Shown here: positions 36,356 to 44,294 of the stretch, one piece after another
How positions within the stretch are numbered: position 1 is the first letter of the stretch
How the letters are laid out: the number at the start of each line of letters is the position of its first letter
Origin: Myxococcus qinghaiensis
GTDB lineage: Bacteria > Myxococcota > Myxococcia > Myxococcales > Myxococcaceae
Assembly: GCF_024198215.1 (NCBI RefSeq)
Contig: NZ_JAKCFA010000008.1
Coordinates: 1 to 64,000 of the forward strand
Direction: 5' to 3'
Length of the DNA stretch: 64,000 nucleotides
Program-made: the position numbers and the translations under genes
The notes under the pieces: generated by a model
Databases searched by the model: none
The model's input: only the letters and a program-made list of their open reading frames with translations
Told to the model about the DNA's origin: nothing

Positions 36356-37477
36356 TCACACGGCGGGCAGGGACACGGTGAAGCGCGCGCCACCTTCAGG
36401 CAGGTTCTCCGCGCCCAGGCGCCCGCCCATCACCTGCGTCAGTCGCAGCGACACCGCCAGCCCCAAGCCCGTGCCCTGCCGCCCCTTCGTGGTGAAGAAG
36501 GGCTCGAACAGCCGGGGCATGACCTCGGGAGGAATGCCCGGTCCCTCGTCCTTCACCACCAACTGGACCTCGCCCTCCTCCCGGCGGGTCACCACACTCA
36601 CGCTCCCCTTCCCTCCCATGGCCTGCGCGGCGTTGAGGAGGAGGTTGATGAGGATCTGCGACAGCGGCCCGGCCTCGGCCCGGGCGAACACCCCCGGCTC
36701 CAGCGCCAGGTCCACCGACACGCCGGCGAGCTCGGGCGCGGCGCGGACCAGCCGCACACACGTCTCCACCACCGAGCCGACATCCACGGGGCCTGGCGAC
36801 GACGTCTCCGGACGCCCCAGGTCCAGCAGGCCCCGGACGATGCGGTCGATGCGCTGCACTTCGTGGTCGATGCGCTCCAGGTAGTCCTTCAGCTCCGCCG
36901 TGGGCGCCTTCGTCCGCGCCAGGGAGAGGTAGCCAAGGATGCCGGCCAGGGGGTTTCCCACCTCGTGCGCCACGCCCGCGGCGAGCCGGCCCACCGTGGC
37001 CAGCCGCTCCGCGGACACCAGCTCCGTCTGGGCCCGCGCCAGGCGGGTGTTGGCCTCTCGCAGCGAGGCGACCTGGGAGCGCGTGAGGGCCTGCTCCGAG
37101 CGCAGCGCCTCCGCCAGTCGCTGCAACGCGCGCTGCATCCTCGACAGCAGCGGTCCGCCCTGCGTGGGCGTCAGGTGTGGATCCAACTCCAGGCGCCCCA
37201 GTTGTTCCACCATGGCCTCGGCGGAGCGAAGCGGACGGCCCACCGTCAGGTCCAACACCACGTACGCCAGCAGCGTGAGAGCGACCAGGTCCAGCCCCAG
37301 CGCGAGCGGAAGGAAGCCCCGCACCTGCGCCAACACCTCCGCGTCCGGAGTGCCCGGAGACACGAGTCGGCGGCCCAACTCCAACAACCGGATGAGGACG
37401 GGCTGGAGCGACAGCCAGGAGAGTCCCGTGCAGAGCGAGCTGAGCAGGAACGCCACGCTGGCGATGCGCCACTTCAT
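36356..37477 (-). CDS. pilS2: sensor histidine kinase PilS2
   Basis: A 373-residue membrane kinase with two N-terminal helices (about 8-28 and 55-75), a HAMP-like stretch, and the kinase core. The H box is AAGVAHEVGNPLAGILGYLS, the N box LINLLLNAAQAMGG, G1 VKDEGPGIPPEVM, the F box LFEPFFTT and G2 GTGLGLAVSL. All ATP-binding motifs look canonical, so it should be active. It likely phosphorylates PilR2, encoded next. It is 16 bases after pilD. The signal sensed is unknown, as the periplasmic loop is short. Confidence 0.88.
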   Translation of the reverse strand: MKWRIASVAFLLSSLCTGLSWLSLQPVLIRLLELGRRLVSPGTPDAEVLAQVRGFLPLALGLDLVALTLLAYVVLDLTVGRPLRSAEAMVEQLGRLELDPHLTPTQGGPLLSRMQRALQRLAEALRSEQALTRSQVASLREANTRLARAQTELVSAERLATVGRLAAGVAHEVGNPLAGILGYLSLARTKAPTAELKDYLERIDHEVQRIDRIVRGLLDLGRPETSSPGPVDVGSVVETCVRLVRAAPELAGVSVDLALEPGVFARAEAGPLSQILINLLLNAAQAMGGKGSVSVVTRREEGEVQLVVKDEGPGIPPEVMPRLFEPFFTTKGRQGTGLGLAVSLRLTQVMGGRLGAENLPEGGARFTVSLPAV

Positions 37478-37493
37478 CGCCCGTCCGCGCCTT

Positions 37494-38720
37494 TCACGGC
37501 GCGCCCCCCAGCAGCATGGCGATGTCCATGGGCAGCACGCGCGCCAGCCAGGGCCCGAGCAGCATCACCTCCAGCCCCGCCAGCGCCAACCAGGGACCAA
37601 AGGGGATGTTGGTGGGCCCGGGCACCCACTCCTCCTCCTCGCCCGTCTCGTCATCCATGGGTGCATCGGGAATCGGCTGGAACAGCAGGCACCAGGGCAC
37701 CAGCAACGCGCGCTTCCAGAGCGGAATCCCCGGCCGGGTGAACTCCCACGTCATCGTGGACTCGGGCTCGGACTCCTCTGTATTCGCGGCGCCTGCCGCC
37801 GTCGCGCCAACTCCGACGGGAGGTGCATCGCCCAGCGGGATGGCAGGAGGCGCCGCACCCTCATGAGGCGTGACACGTTCGTCACCAGGAGGATGTGCTG
37901 GAGCAGGAGCCGCGCCCTCCTCAGGAGGCGTGACGCCCGAGGCTTCTGGAGGCGGCGGGGCCACGCCCTCGGGAGTCTTCACGGGCTTGGCATCAGGAGG
38001 GGTCGACGGCCCCGCGCGTCCGGTGAGTCCGAGCATGGCGATTCCCACCACCGCGCCTTGCAGCGAGGACAGGAAGAGGATGCCCAGCAACGCCCGCCAG
38101 GAGAGGAAGGCGCCCAGCAGCGCGACAAGGAATTTGTCGCCGCCGCCCAGCGCTTCCTTCCGGAACACCTTCCAGCCCACGTACTCCATCAGGCGGAAGG
38201 CGAGGAAGCCGATGACAGCCCCCAGCGTGGCGTCCACCACCGCGTCCGCGCCCCTGGGCACCGCCAGCACCAGTCCCGCCGCGATGCCTGGCACCGTGAG
38301 CGAGAACGGCAGAATCCAGTGCGCCAGGTCGATGAAGGTGAGCGGTATCAGCAGCGACACGAGCACGAGCGCGGGAAACAACTCATACGTCCACCCGAAC
38401 CTGCGCAGACACGCCAGGAAGAGCAGCCCGGTGAGCAGCTCCACCAGCACGTAGCGCGGGGAGATGGGGGCGTGACACGAACGACACCGAGCCCTCAGCG
38501 CGAGCCACGAGAGGACGGGGATGTTCTCGTACCACGACAGGACATGCCCGCACCTGGGGCAGCGCGAGCCGGGGCGGACGATGCTCAGTCCTTCGGGGAC
38601 GCGGGCGATGACGACATTGAGGAAGCTGCCAATACACAGGCCGAGGACCAGGAGGAAGGCGGTGAAGAGAGGCCCGGCCCAGCCCGGCACGAGGGAAAAG
38701 TCCGTCACGGAGCCGGGCAT
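37494..38720 (-). CDS. pilD: prepilin peptidase/methyltransferase PilD with a long insertion
   Basis: A 408-residue polytopic membrane enzyme that cleaves and N-methylates PilA and minor pilins. The zinc motif is C54-x2-C57...C79-x2-C82. The two catalytic aspartates are D131 (PLTFIDLAHWILP) and D195 in GGGDK (the GxGD motif). Between the catalytic helices and the last helix (NIPFGPWLALAG, 371-382) lies an extra segment, about residues 235-370, that is Pro/Ala/Glu-rich. Typical PilD is about 290 residues. ATG 38720 was chosen; an ATG ten codons upstream is possible. It runs divergently from pilA. Confidence 0.92.
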   Translation of the reverse strand: MPGSVTDFSLVPGWAGPLFTAFLLVLGLCIGSFLNVVIARVPEGLSIVRPGSRCPRCGHVLSWYENIPVLSWLALRARCRSCHAPISPRYVLVELLTGLLFLACLRRFGWTYELFPALVLVSLLIPLTFIDLAHWILPFSLTVPGIAAGLVLAVPRGADAVVDATLGAVIGFLAFRLMEYVGWKVFRKEALGGGDKFLVALLGAFLSWRALLGILFLSSLQGAVVGIAMLGLTGRAGPSTPPDAKPVKTPEGVAPPPPEASGVTPPEEGAAPAPAHPPGDERVTPHEGAAPPAIPLGDAPPVGVGATAAGAANTEESEPESTMTWEFTRPGIPLWKRALLVPWCLLFQPIPDAPMDDETGEEEEWVPGPTNIPFGPWLALAGLEVMLLGPWLARVLPMDIAMLLGGAP

Positions 38721-38868
38721 CCTAGCTTCGCGGCCCGGGGAGGACAGCATCGCGGATCGACGATTTCCGTCAGGCGCGGTGACAATTTTTGGCAACCCCG
38801 GGGACGGGCGGCTGGGATCCGACACGCCCCTTCGTGAGAATTCATCGGGTTGGGGCAACTGTTGGCCA

Positions 38869-38884
38869 TGGCACCGTTCGTGCT
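38869..38884 (+). promoter_or_regulatory. sigma54 (-24/-12) promoter of pilA
   Basis: TGGCACCGTTCGTGCT has the GG and GC doublets exactly ten bases apart and a full TGGCAC -24 box. It lies 53 bases before the pilA ATG, so the transcript should start near 38895 with a leader of about 43 bases. Known: M. xanthus pilA is sigma54-dependent and controlled by PilR. Confidence 0.9.
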
Positions 38885-38937
38885 ATGAACGCAGGCAGTC
38901 GTTCAACCCCCCTCTGCACCTGCGGAGCACTCCCGAC

Positions 38938-39522
38938 ATGCTGAACCGTCTCCTGAAGAAGAAGGGTGGCTTCACCCTCATCGAGCTGATGATCGTGGTC
39001 GCCATCATCGGCATCCTGGCCGCCATCGCCATCCCGAACTTCATCCGCTTCCAGGCCAAGTCCAAGCAGTCCGAGGCCAAGACGAACCTGAAGGCCATCT
39101 TCACGGCCCAGAAGGCCTACTTCGGCGAGAAGGACAAGTACGTCTCCGACTTCAAGGTCGTCGGCTTTGATCCCGAGCCGGGCAACCGCTTCAGCTACGG
39201 CATCAACGGCGCGTGCAACGAGTCCGTCGAGACGACCGAGCGGCGGTACGTCCTCGGCTGCATCGGCCAAGACAAGGCGCGCTTCACGCAGGTTCCCGAC
39301 CTCGGCGCGGCGCCGCTGATCGCTGGCGTGGCTGGCACCTGCCCGAACTGTGACTTCTCCGCCATCGCGGTTGGCAACGTCGACAACGACAAGAACGCCG
39401 ACACGTGGGGCATCACGTCCGCGGCCACCTCTGCCACCACGCTCAATGGCACCTGCGGCATCGACAGCGACAAGATCGGCGGCGGCGAGCCCGGCAACGC
39501 GTACAACGATGTGAGCTGCTAA
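38938..39522 (+). CDS. pilA: type IV major pilin PilA
   Basis: A 194-residue prepilin. The leader MLNRLLKKKGG is cut before F12 of FTLIELMIVVAIIGILAAIAIP, and E16 is the conserved Glu5 of the mature protein. The globular domain has an NVDNDKNADTWGI segment typical of myxobacterial pilins and six cysteines (C93, C108, C135, C138, C173, C194), enough for up to three disulfides; the last residue is Cys. GGAG at 38924-38927 is a suitable ribosome site. It is driven by the sigma54 promoter just upstream and followed by two hairpins before pilG. The mature pilus is the engine of social motility. Confidence 0.97.
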   Translation: MLNRLLKKKGGFTLIELMIVVAIIGILAAIAIPNFIRFQAKSKQSEAKTNLKAIFTAQKAYFGEKDKYVSDFKVVGFDPEPGNRFSYGINGACNESVETTERRYVLGCIGQDKARFTQVPDLGAAPLIAGVAGTCPNCDFSAIAVGNVDNDKNADTWGITSAATSATTLNGTCGIDSDKIGGGEPGNAYNDVSC

Positions 39523-39534
39523 GCCACTCGCCAG

Positions 39535-39551
39535 CCCTGGCTCGACCAGGG
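39535..39551 (+). terminator. hairpin 1 after pilA
   Basis: CCCTGG, loop CTCGA, CCAGGG, 13 bases after the pilA stop. It is a short stem without a U-tract; it may slow RNA decay or terminate part of the transcripts. Confidence 0.5.
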
Positions 39552-39568
39552 CATCATGCGGTACTAAC

Positions 39569-39595
39569 GGGGCGCCCGAGTTGACCGGGTGCCCC
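39569..39595 (+). terminator. hairpin 2 between pilA and pilG
   Basis: GGGGCGCCCG and CGGGTGCCCC pair over ten positions (one G-U pair) around the loop AGTTGAC. The stem ends 19 bases before the pilG start. With hairpin 1 it likely makes pilA expression much higher than that of pilG-H-I. Confidence 0.6.
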
Positions 39596-39614
39596 GTGTC
39601 CGTTCAAAGGAATG

Positions 39615-40526
39615 ATGCGCAAGCTGCCTCCCGTGCTGCTGGCTGCCGGCCTGGCCCTGGTCGTCCTGCTGTCCAGTCAGCCTCGACCACCGCTCTATCT
39701 CGGTGAACGCCCCATCCTGCCTCGCGCCGGCTTCATCAAGGCGTTGTTCAAGGCGCAGCTCGGGCTCGTCACTGACTACTTCTGGCTGCTGACCATCAAT
39801 CGGGTCGGCTCGGCCAGGACACTGACAGAGTACCGCGACATCTACTACTACGCGGACCTCACGACGGACCTCGACCCTCGTTTCGCCAAGGTCTACACCT
39901 TCGCGGGCATCACCATCCCCATCCACCTGGGGCGCGAGGAGTACGCGAACGTCAAGGAGTCCTCGGCCATCTTGCGCAAGGGCATCGCCAACACGCCCGA
40001 GGACAAGCGGATCCATTTCCAGCTCGCCTACAACCTCATGTTCTTCGAGCGGCGCTACAAAGAGGCCGCCGCCATCATCGAGGAGCTGGCGCGGCTGCCC
40101 GAGTCACCGGCGTGGTACTCGGGCCTGGCCACCCGGCTGTACGCGCAGGCGGGCGACTTCGGCACCAGCCTGGGTCTGGCGCAGATGCTGCGCGACGGCG
40201 CGGAAGACGAGGAGACGCGCGCCTATTACGAGCGCCGGGTGAATGAGATCCTCCAGGAACAGTTGCTCCAGCGGCTCGACGACTCCATCAAGCGCTACAA
40301 GGACCGCACAGGTAAGCTGCCTGCCAACCTGGATGTGCTCGTCTCCGCCGGAGACCTGAGCGAACTGCCCGCCGATCCCCTGGGTGGCCAGTTCTTCCTG
40401 GGAGAGGACGGCCGCAGCTATTCCACGGCCGCGCGGTTCCGGTTGGAGATCATCTACGACGAGAAGACAGGGGACGGGGAGCGCCTCGTTCCCAAACCCC
40501 TGGATGCCAAGAGGCAAGAGCCATGA
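39615..40526 (+). CDS. pilG: PilG, pilus biogenesis accessory protein with TPR-like repeats
   Basis: A 303-residue protein with an N-terminal membrane anchor or signal (LPPVLLAAGLALVVLLSSQ), then helical repeats (about 60-215, for example LAYNLMFFERRYKEAAAIIEELARL). The C-terminal domain has RTGKLPANLDVLVSAGDLSELPADPLGG, like the segment found in pilin-related proteins. Known: in M. xanthus pilG-H-I follow pilA and are needed for T4P assembly. ATG at 39615 was taken because AAAGGA at 39606-39611 leaves three bases; an ATG one codon earlier is possible. The stop overlaps pilH (ATGA at 40523-40526). Confidence 0.85.
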   Translation: MRKLPPVLLAAGLALVVLLSSQPRPPLYLGERPILPRAGFIKALFKAQLGLVTDYFWLLTINRVGSARTLTEYRDIYYYADLTTDLDPRFAKVYTFAGITIPIHLGREEYANVKESSAILRKGIANTPEDKRIHFQLAYNLMFFERRYKEAAAIIEELARLPESPAWYSGLATRLYAQAGDFGTSLGLAQMLRDGAEDEETRAYYERRVNEILQEQLLQRLDDSIKRYKDRTGKLPANLDVLVSAGDLSELPADPLGGQFFLGEDGRSYSTAARFRLEIIYDEKTGDGERLVPKPLDAKRQEP

Positions 40527-41503
40527 CTGCCATCAGCCCTGACGCCCCGCCCATCCAGGTCCGAGGCCTGTCGAAGACGTACAAGGTCGGCTTCTGGTTC
40601 AACCGTACCGTTCGAGCCCTTCAGGGACTCGACCTCGAAGTAGGGCCAGGACAGATCTATGGCCTGCTCGGTCCCAACGGCGCCGGCAAGTCCACCACCA
40701 TCAAGATCTTGATGAACCTGGTGCGCCCCAGCGGCGGCACCGCGCTGCTGTTCGGCCAACCCGTGGACCGGGCGGCGACGCGGCGACTGGTGGGCTTCCT
40801 CCCGGAGAATCCCGCGCCGTACGAGTACCTCACCGGACGCGAGTTCGTGACGCTCGCCGGGCAGTTGTGCGGCATGAGCGGCCACGAGTTGGACGTCCGG
40901 GTGAAGGAGGTCCTGGGCGCGGTGGAGATGGGCGCCGCGGAGAAGCTCCAGATTCGCCGCTACTCCAAGGGCATGGTCCAGCGCGTAGCGCTCGCGCAGG
41001 CGCTGGTGGCCCGGCCAAAGATGCTCATCCTCGACGAGCCCACCAGCGGACTGGACCCGGTGGGGCGCCGACAGATGAGAGACCTCATCCTCGCCGAGCG
41101 CGACAGGGGCACCACCGTCCTGTTCTGCAGCCACATCATCCCGGACGTGGAAGCGCTGTGTGACAGGCTGGCCGTGCTCGTGGGTGGCCGGCTGGTGCGC
41201 GAGGGAAGCGTGCGGGAGCTGCTGTCCGCGCAGGTGCCCACCGTGGAGCTCGTGGTGGAGGGACTGAAGATGGACCAGGTGAAGAACCTGGGCGTGGCCC
41301 TGGAGTCCTCCCAGTCCCTGGACGGCCGCGTGCTGTTGCAGGTGTCCGACTCGGACAGTCAGCGACTGCTGAGCCAGGTGCTGGCGGCGGGTGGGCGCGT
41401 CAACAGCCTCCAGGCGGCGAAGTTCTCCCTGGAGCAGCTCTTCATGGACGCACTCAAGGATTCCGGACGAACGACGAGTGTCGGTGGGGAGATCAACACA
41501 TGA
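40523..41503 (+). CDS. pilH: PilH, ABC transporter ATPase
   Basis: A 326-residue ABC ATPase. Walker A is GLLGPNGAGKSTTIK (about 48-62), the signature motif RRYSKGMVQRVALA, Walker B MLILDEPTSGLDP, and the switch histidine is in CSHIIPD. The C-terminal 100 residues form an accessory domain common in drug/Na-type exporters. Known: M. xanthus PilH is an ABC ATPase required for T4P biogenesis and social motility. It overlaps pilG by four bases at its start and pilI by four bases at its end, so the three are translationally coupled. Confidence 0.93.
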   Translation: MTAISPDAPPIQVRGLSKTYKVGFWFNRTVRALQGLDLEVGPGQIYGLLGPNGAGKSTTIKILMNLVRPSGGTALLFGQPVDRAATRRLVGFLPENPAPYEYLTGREFVTLAGQLCGMSGHELDVRVKEVLGAVEMGAAEKLQIRRYSKGMVQRVALAQALVARPKMLILDEPTSGLDPVGRRQMRDLILAERDRGTTVLFCSHIIPDVEALCDRLAVLVGGRLVREGSVRELLSAQVPTVELVVEGLKMDQVKNLGVALESSQSLDGRVLLQVSDSDSQRLLSQVLAAGGRVNSLQAAKFSLEQLFMDALKDSGRTTSVGGEINT

Positions 41504-42267
41504 GCGCGTTCGGCGCGATGGTCTGGAACGGGTTCCGGGAGGCACGCCGCAACCGCGTCACGGTGGTGGTGGGCGCCTTCGCCGCGGTGGTGCTGCTGTC
41601 GTCGACCCTGGTGACGGAAGTGACGGTCGCCACGTTCGACCGAGTGCTCACCGACTTCGGCCTGGGGATGATGAGCCTCATTCTCGTCTTCCTCACCATC
41701 TTCCTGTCGAGCGGCCTGTTGAGCCGCGAAATCGAGCGGCGCACCATCTTCCTCGTGGTGAGCAAGCCCGTCTCTCGCACCCAGTTCCTGCTGGCGCGGC
41801 TGGCGGGCAACATGCTGACGCTCGCCGTGCTGATGGTGGCGATGATGCTCATCTTCGTGAGCCAGCTCCTGCTGTTCCAGGCGGAGGTGAACTCGGTCCA
41901 GTTCATCGCGGCGGCGGGCCTGTGGTTCGAGCTGCTCGTGTTGACGAGCGCGGGCATCCTCTTCTCCAGCTTCGCGGGCCCCGCGGTGTCGGCCATCGCG
42001 ACCACGGGCATCTACTTCGCCGGGCACCTGGCCAATGACCTCTTCGACATCGCCCGCCGGCTGGATGACGGCGCCGTGAAGTCGTTCGCGACGGCGCTCT
42101 ATTACATGCTGCCCAACCTGGAGCGGATGAACTTCCGTCCCCAGGCCACCTATGCCCTGCCCGTCGATGCGGCGACGTTCCTCTCGGGCATGGGCTACGG
42201 CCTCGGCTGGGCCGCGCTGTTCACCGCCGCCGCCATCTTCATCTTCGAGCGCCGCGACTTCCGCTGA
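41500..42267 (+). CDS. pilI: PilI, ABC transporter permease
   Basis: A 255-residue membrane protein with about six helices in the ABC-2 permease pattern. SREIERRTIFLVVSKPVSRTQFLLARLAGN is the characteristic cytoplasmic segment found in NatB/CcmB-like permeases. It should form the channel for PilH. The substrate is unknown; the complex is needed for T4P assembly in M. xanthus. It is the last gene of pilA-G-H-I, ending at a strong bidirectional hairpin. Confidence 0.9.
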   Translation: MSAFGAMVWNGFREARRNRVTVVVGAFAAVVLLSSTLVTEVTVATFDRVLTDFGLGMMSLILVFLTIFLSSGLLSREIERRTIFLVVSKPVSRTQFLLARLAGNMLTLAVLMVAMMLIFVSQLLLFQAEVNSVQFIAAAGLWFELLVLTSAGILFSSFAGPAVSAIATTGIYFAGHLANDLFDIARRLDDGAVKSFATALYYMLPNLERMNFRPQATYALPVDAATFLSGMGYGLGWAALFTAAAIFIFERRDFR

Positions 42268-42285
42268 GCACTCGCGGCGAGTTGT

Positions 42286-42312
42286 CCCGAGCCCGACATC
42301 ACCGGGCTCGGG
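42286..42312. terminator. bidirectional hairpin between pilI and the TMTC-like gene
   Basis: CCCGAGCCCG, loop ACATCAC, CGGGCTCGGG: a perfect ten-bp stem between two converging genes. It starts 19 bases after the pilI stop and ends 7 bases before the stop of the opposing gene. It separates the pil block from the glycosylation island. Confidence 0.7.
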
Positions 42313-42318
42313 CGTGAG

Positions 42319-44079
42319 TCACGGCGTGGCACCCGCCGCCAGTCGGGCCTGACGCAGCCCCTGACGCGCGGCCTCTGATTCCGGCTGGAGGCTCAGCGCG
42401 GTTTCAAGCGCGGGCACGGCCTCTGCCGGGCGCCCCAGTTGAAGCAGCGTGCGGCCCAGTTCCAGGTGGGAGTCCGCGCGCCGGGGCGCCAGCCGCAGCA
42501 CCTCCCGGAAGCGCGCCACCGCCTCCTCCAGTCGACGAGCCCGACGCAGGGCGAGCCCGAGATTATGAATGACCACCGGCTCGTTGGGACGAAGCTGGAG
42601 CGTCCGCTCAAGTTGGGGAATCGCCAGGTCCATCCGCCCCATGAGGGCATATGCCACGGCCAGGTCACTCTGCGGCTGGTACGCCCGGGGCAACGCCGAG
42701 GCCGCGGCTTGCAATTGAGGCAGCGCGTCCTCCACGCGACGCACCTTCAAGTAGGCCGCGCCCAGGTAGGCATGGATGTTCGGCTGGCCAGGCGTCTTCT
42801 CGAGGGTGTCCTCCCACAAGGCGATGTCGTCGCGCCAGACGGGGACACGGGCAAGCGTCAAGGCGGCGAATACCGCGACGCTCCCCCCCGCCACCAGGGC
42901 CATCGCCCTCGCCTGCCCCGGCCACCGCTCCAACATCCACTTCAGCCCCACCGCCGCCATCAGGCAGAAGCCGACCGAGGGCAGGTAGAGGAAACGCTCC
43001 GCATAGGCCTCCACGCCGCGAAGCTGCATGAAGAATATGGGCAGGAGGGGCGCCAACAGCCACACCGCGCCCGCGAAGGCAGGCGCCGCCTCACGGCGCA
43101 TCCGCCACAACAGTCCCAGCAAGGCCAGGAGCAATACCGCGCCCAGCACCACCTCGCTCGCCTCGGGAGGAACGCGCGAGGGAATCGTCACCACGAGGGG
43201 ATGGGGCCAAAACAGCTTGCCACCCAGCTTCCCGGCGAGCGCCAGCATGTGGAGCGGATACAACCCCGTGCGTCCCGCCCCCGTCGGCACCGGGAGCGAC
43301 AAGCCCACGGCATTCATCCGGAGCGCCGCATAGCCCAGCACCCCCAGACCCAACGGCGCATAACGGCGCAGCCACCCGCGCGGGCCCGGCGGCGTCATGG
43401 TGAGCCCCGTCGCCCGGTCCGTGGCCCACAGCACCACGGGGAACACCACCGCCACTTCCTTGAACAGCAGGGCCGCGAGCCACAGGAGCGCCGCCCCCAC
43501 GCCCCGCCCCCACGAGGAGGGCCCCTGCACCATGACTCGCACGGCGAGCAGCACCAGCAGCGTCGCCGACACGTCCATGCAGCCGCTCACCCAGGCCACT
43601 GACTCCGTGTGCACGGGATGCACCGCGAACAGGAGTGCCCCCGCCAGCGAGGCCCACTCCCCCGAGGGTGACAGCGGCGCATCCTTGCGTCGCATGCAGG
43701 CTCGCGACAGCCAGAGGACCAGGACGGAGGCCACGGCATGGAGCACCATGAGCACCAGGTGGAAGCCCCACGCAGAGGTGCCGAAGATGGCGCGCTGCGC
43801 GAAGAAGAGCACATGCGCGAGCGGCCGGAAGTAGCTCTCCGCCGGGCTTCGGTCCGACGCAACGGTGGGCCCATCATCGAACGGGAACAGCGGGTGTTGG
43901 AACGCATTGCTCAGCGCGCGCCACGAGCCCAGCCAGGGGTTGTCCACCACCAACTGCACGTCGTCGTAGACGAACCCGTTGAACAGGGCGCCGGCATAGA
44001 CGAGCACCGCCGTCACGGCGACGAGCAACACCTGCATTCGAGGCTGGAGAGAAATCGGGCGGAGGTCAGCGGAGTCCAT
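42319..44079 (-). CDS. TMTC-like polytopic membrane protein with C-terminal TPR repeats
   Basis: A 586-residue protein with about ten membrane helices in the first 400 residues and three to four TPRs at the C-terminus (for example LAVAYALMGRMDLAIPQLERTLQLRPNEP). The motif GFVYDDVQLV in the first luminal loop, with its acidic pair, is typical of GT-C glycosyltransferases and of the eukaryotic TMTC family. Known: TMTC proteins transfer mannose to proteins in the ER lumen. By analogy it may glycosylate an exported protein from a lipid-linked sugar. ATG 44079 was chosen; a GTG at 44112 is an alternative. It converges with pilI. Confidence 0.8.
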   Translation of the reverse strand: MDSADLRPISLQPRMQVLLVAVTAVLVYAGALFNGFVYDDVQLVVDNPWLGSWRALSNAFQHPLFPFDDGPTVASDRSPAESYFRPLAHVLFFAQRAIFGTSAWGFHLVLMVLHAVASVLVLWLSRACMRRKDAPLSPSGEWASLAGALLFAVHPVHTESVAWVSGCMDVSATLLVLLAVRVMVQGPSSWGRGVGAALLWLAALLFKEVAVVFPVVLWATDRATGLTMTPPGPRGWLRRYAPLGLGVLGYAALRMNAVGLSLPVPTGAGRTGLYPLHMLALAGKLGGKLFWPHPLVVTIPSRVPPEASEVVLGAVLLLALLGLLWRMRREAAPAFAGAVWLLAPLLPIFFMQLRGVEAYAERFLYLPSVGFCLMAAVGLKWMLERWPGQARAMALVAGGSVAVFAALTLARVPVWRDDIALWEDTLEKTPGQPNIHAYLGAAYLKVRRVEDALPQLQAAASALPRAYQPQSDLAVAYALMGRMDLAIPQLERTLQLRPNEPVVIHNLGLALRRARRLEEAVARFREVLRLAPRRADSHLELGRTLLQLGRPAEAVPALETALSLQPESEAARQGLRQARLAAGATP

Positions 44080-44232
44080 CGGCGTCACGCGGGCCCATAC
44101 TACTGACTTCACCTCTCAAGAGTGTCGCAGGCCTTGCTCGCACCGAGGACAAGGTGGCTGCCGGGCGGCGCCATGTCGGTCCGGGGCGCTTGCGCCTCCC
44201 GGGCAGGCAAGTCTTGCGAAGACGCCCGCGAG

Positions 44233-44252
44233 CCTGCGCCTATACTCGCGCC
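44233..44252 (+). promoter_or_regulatory. -10-like element shared by two glycosyltransferase genes (copy 1)
   Basis: CCTGCGCCTATACTCGCGCC contains TATACT and lies 43 bases before the ATG at 44295. An almost identical element precedes the GT2 gene (48685-48703). No convincing -35 box is seen. Confidence 0.4.
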
Positions 44253-44294
44253 GCCACGTGCCCCGACGAGCGGGCGCCGTCAGGGTCCAGGTCC

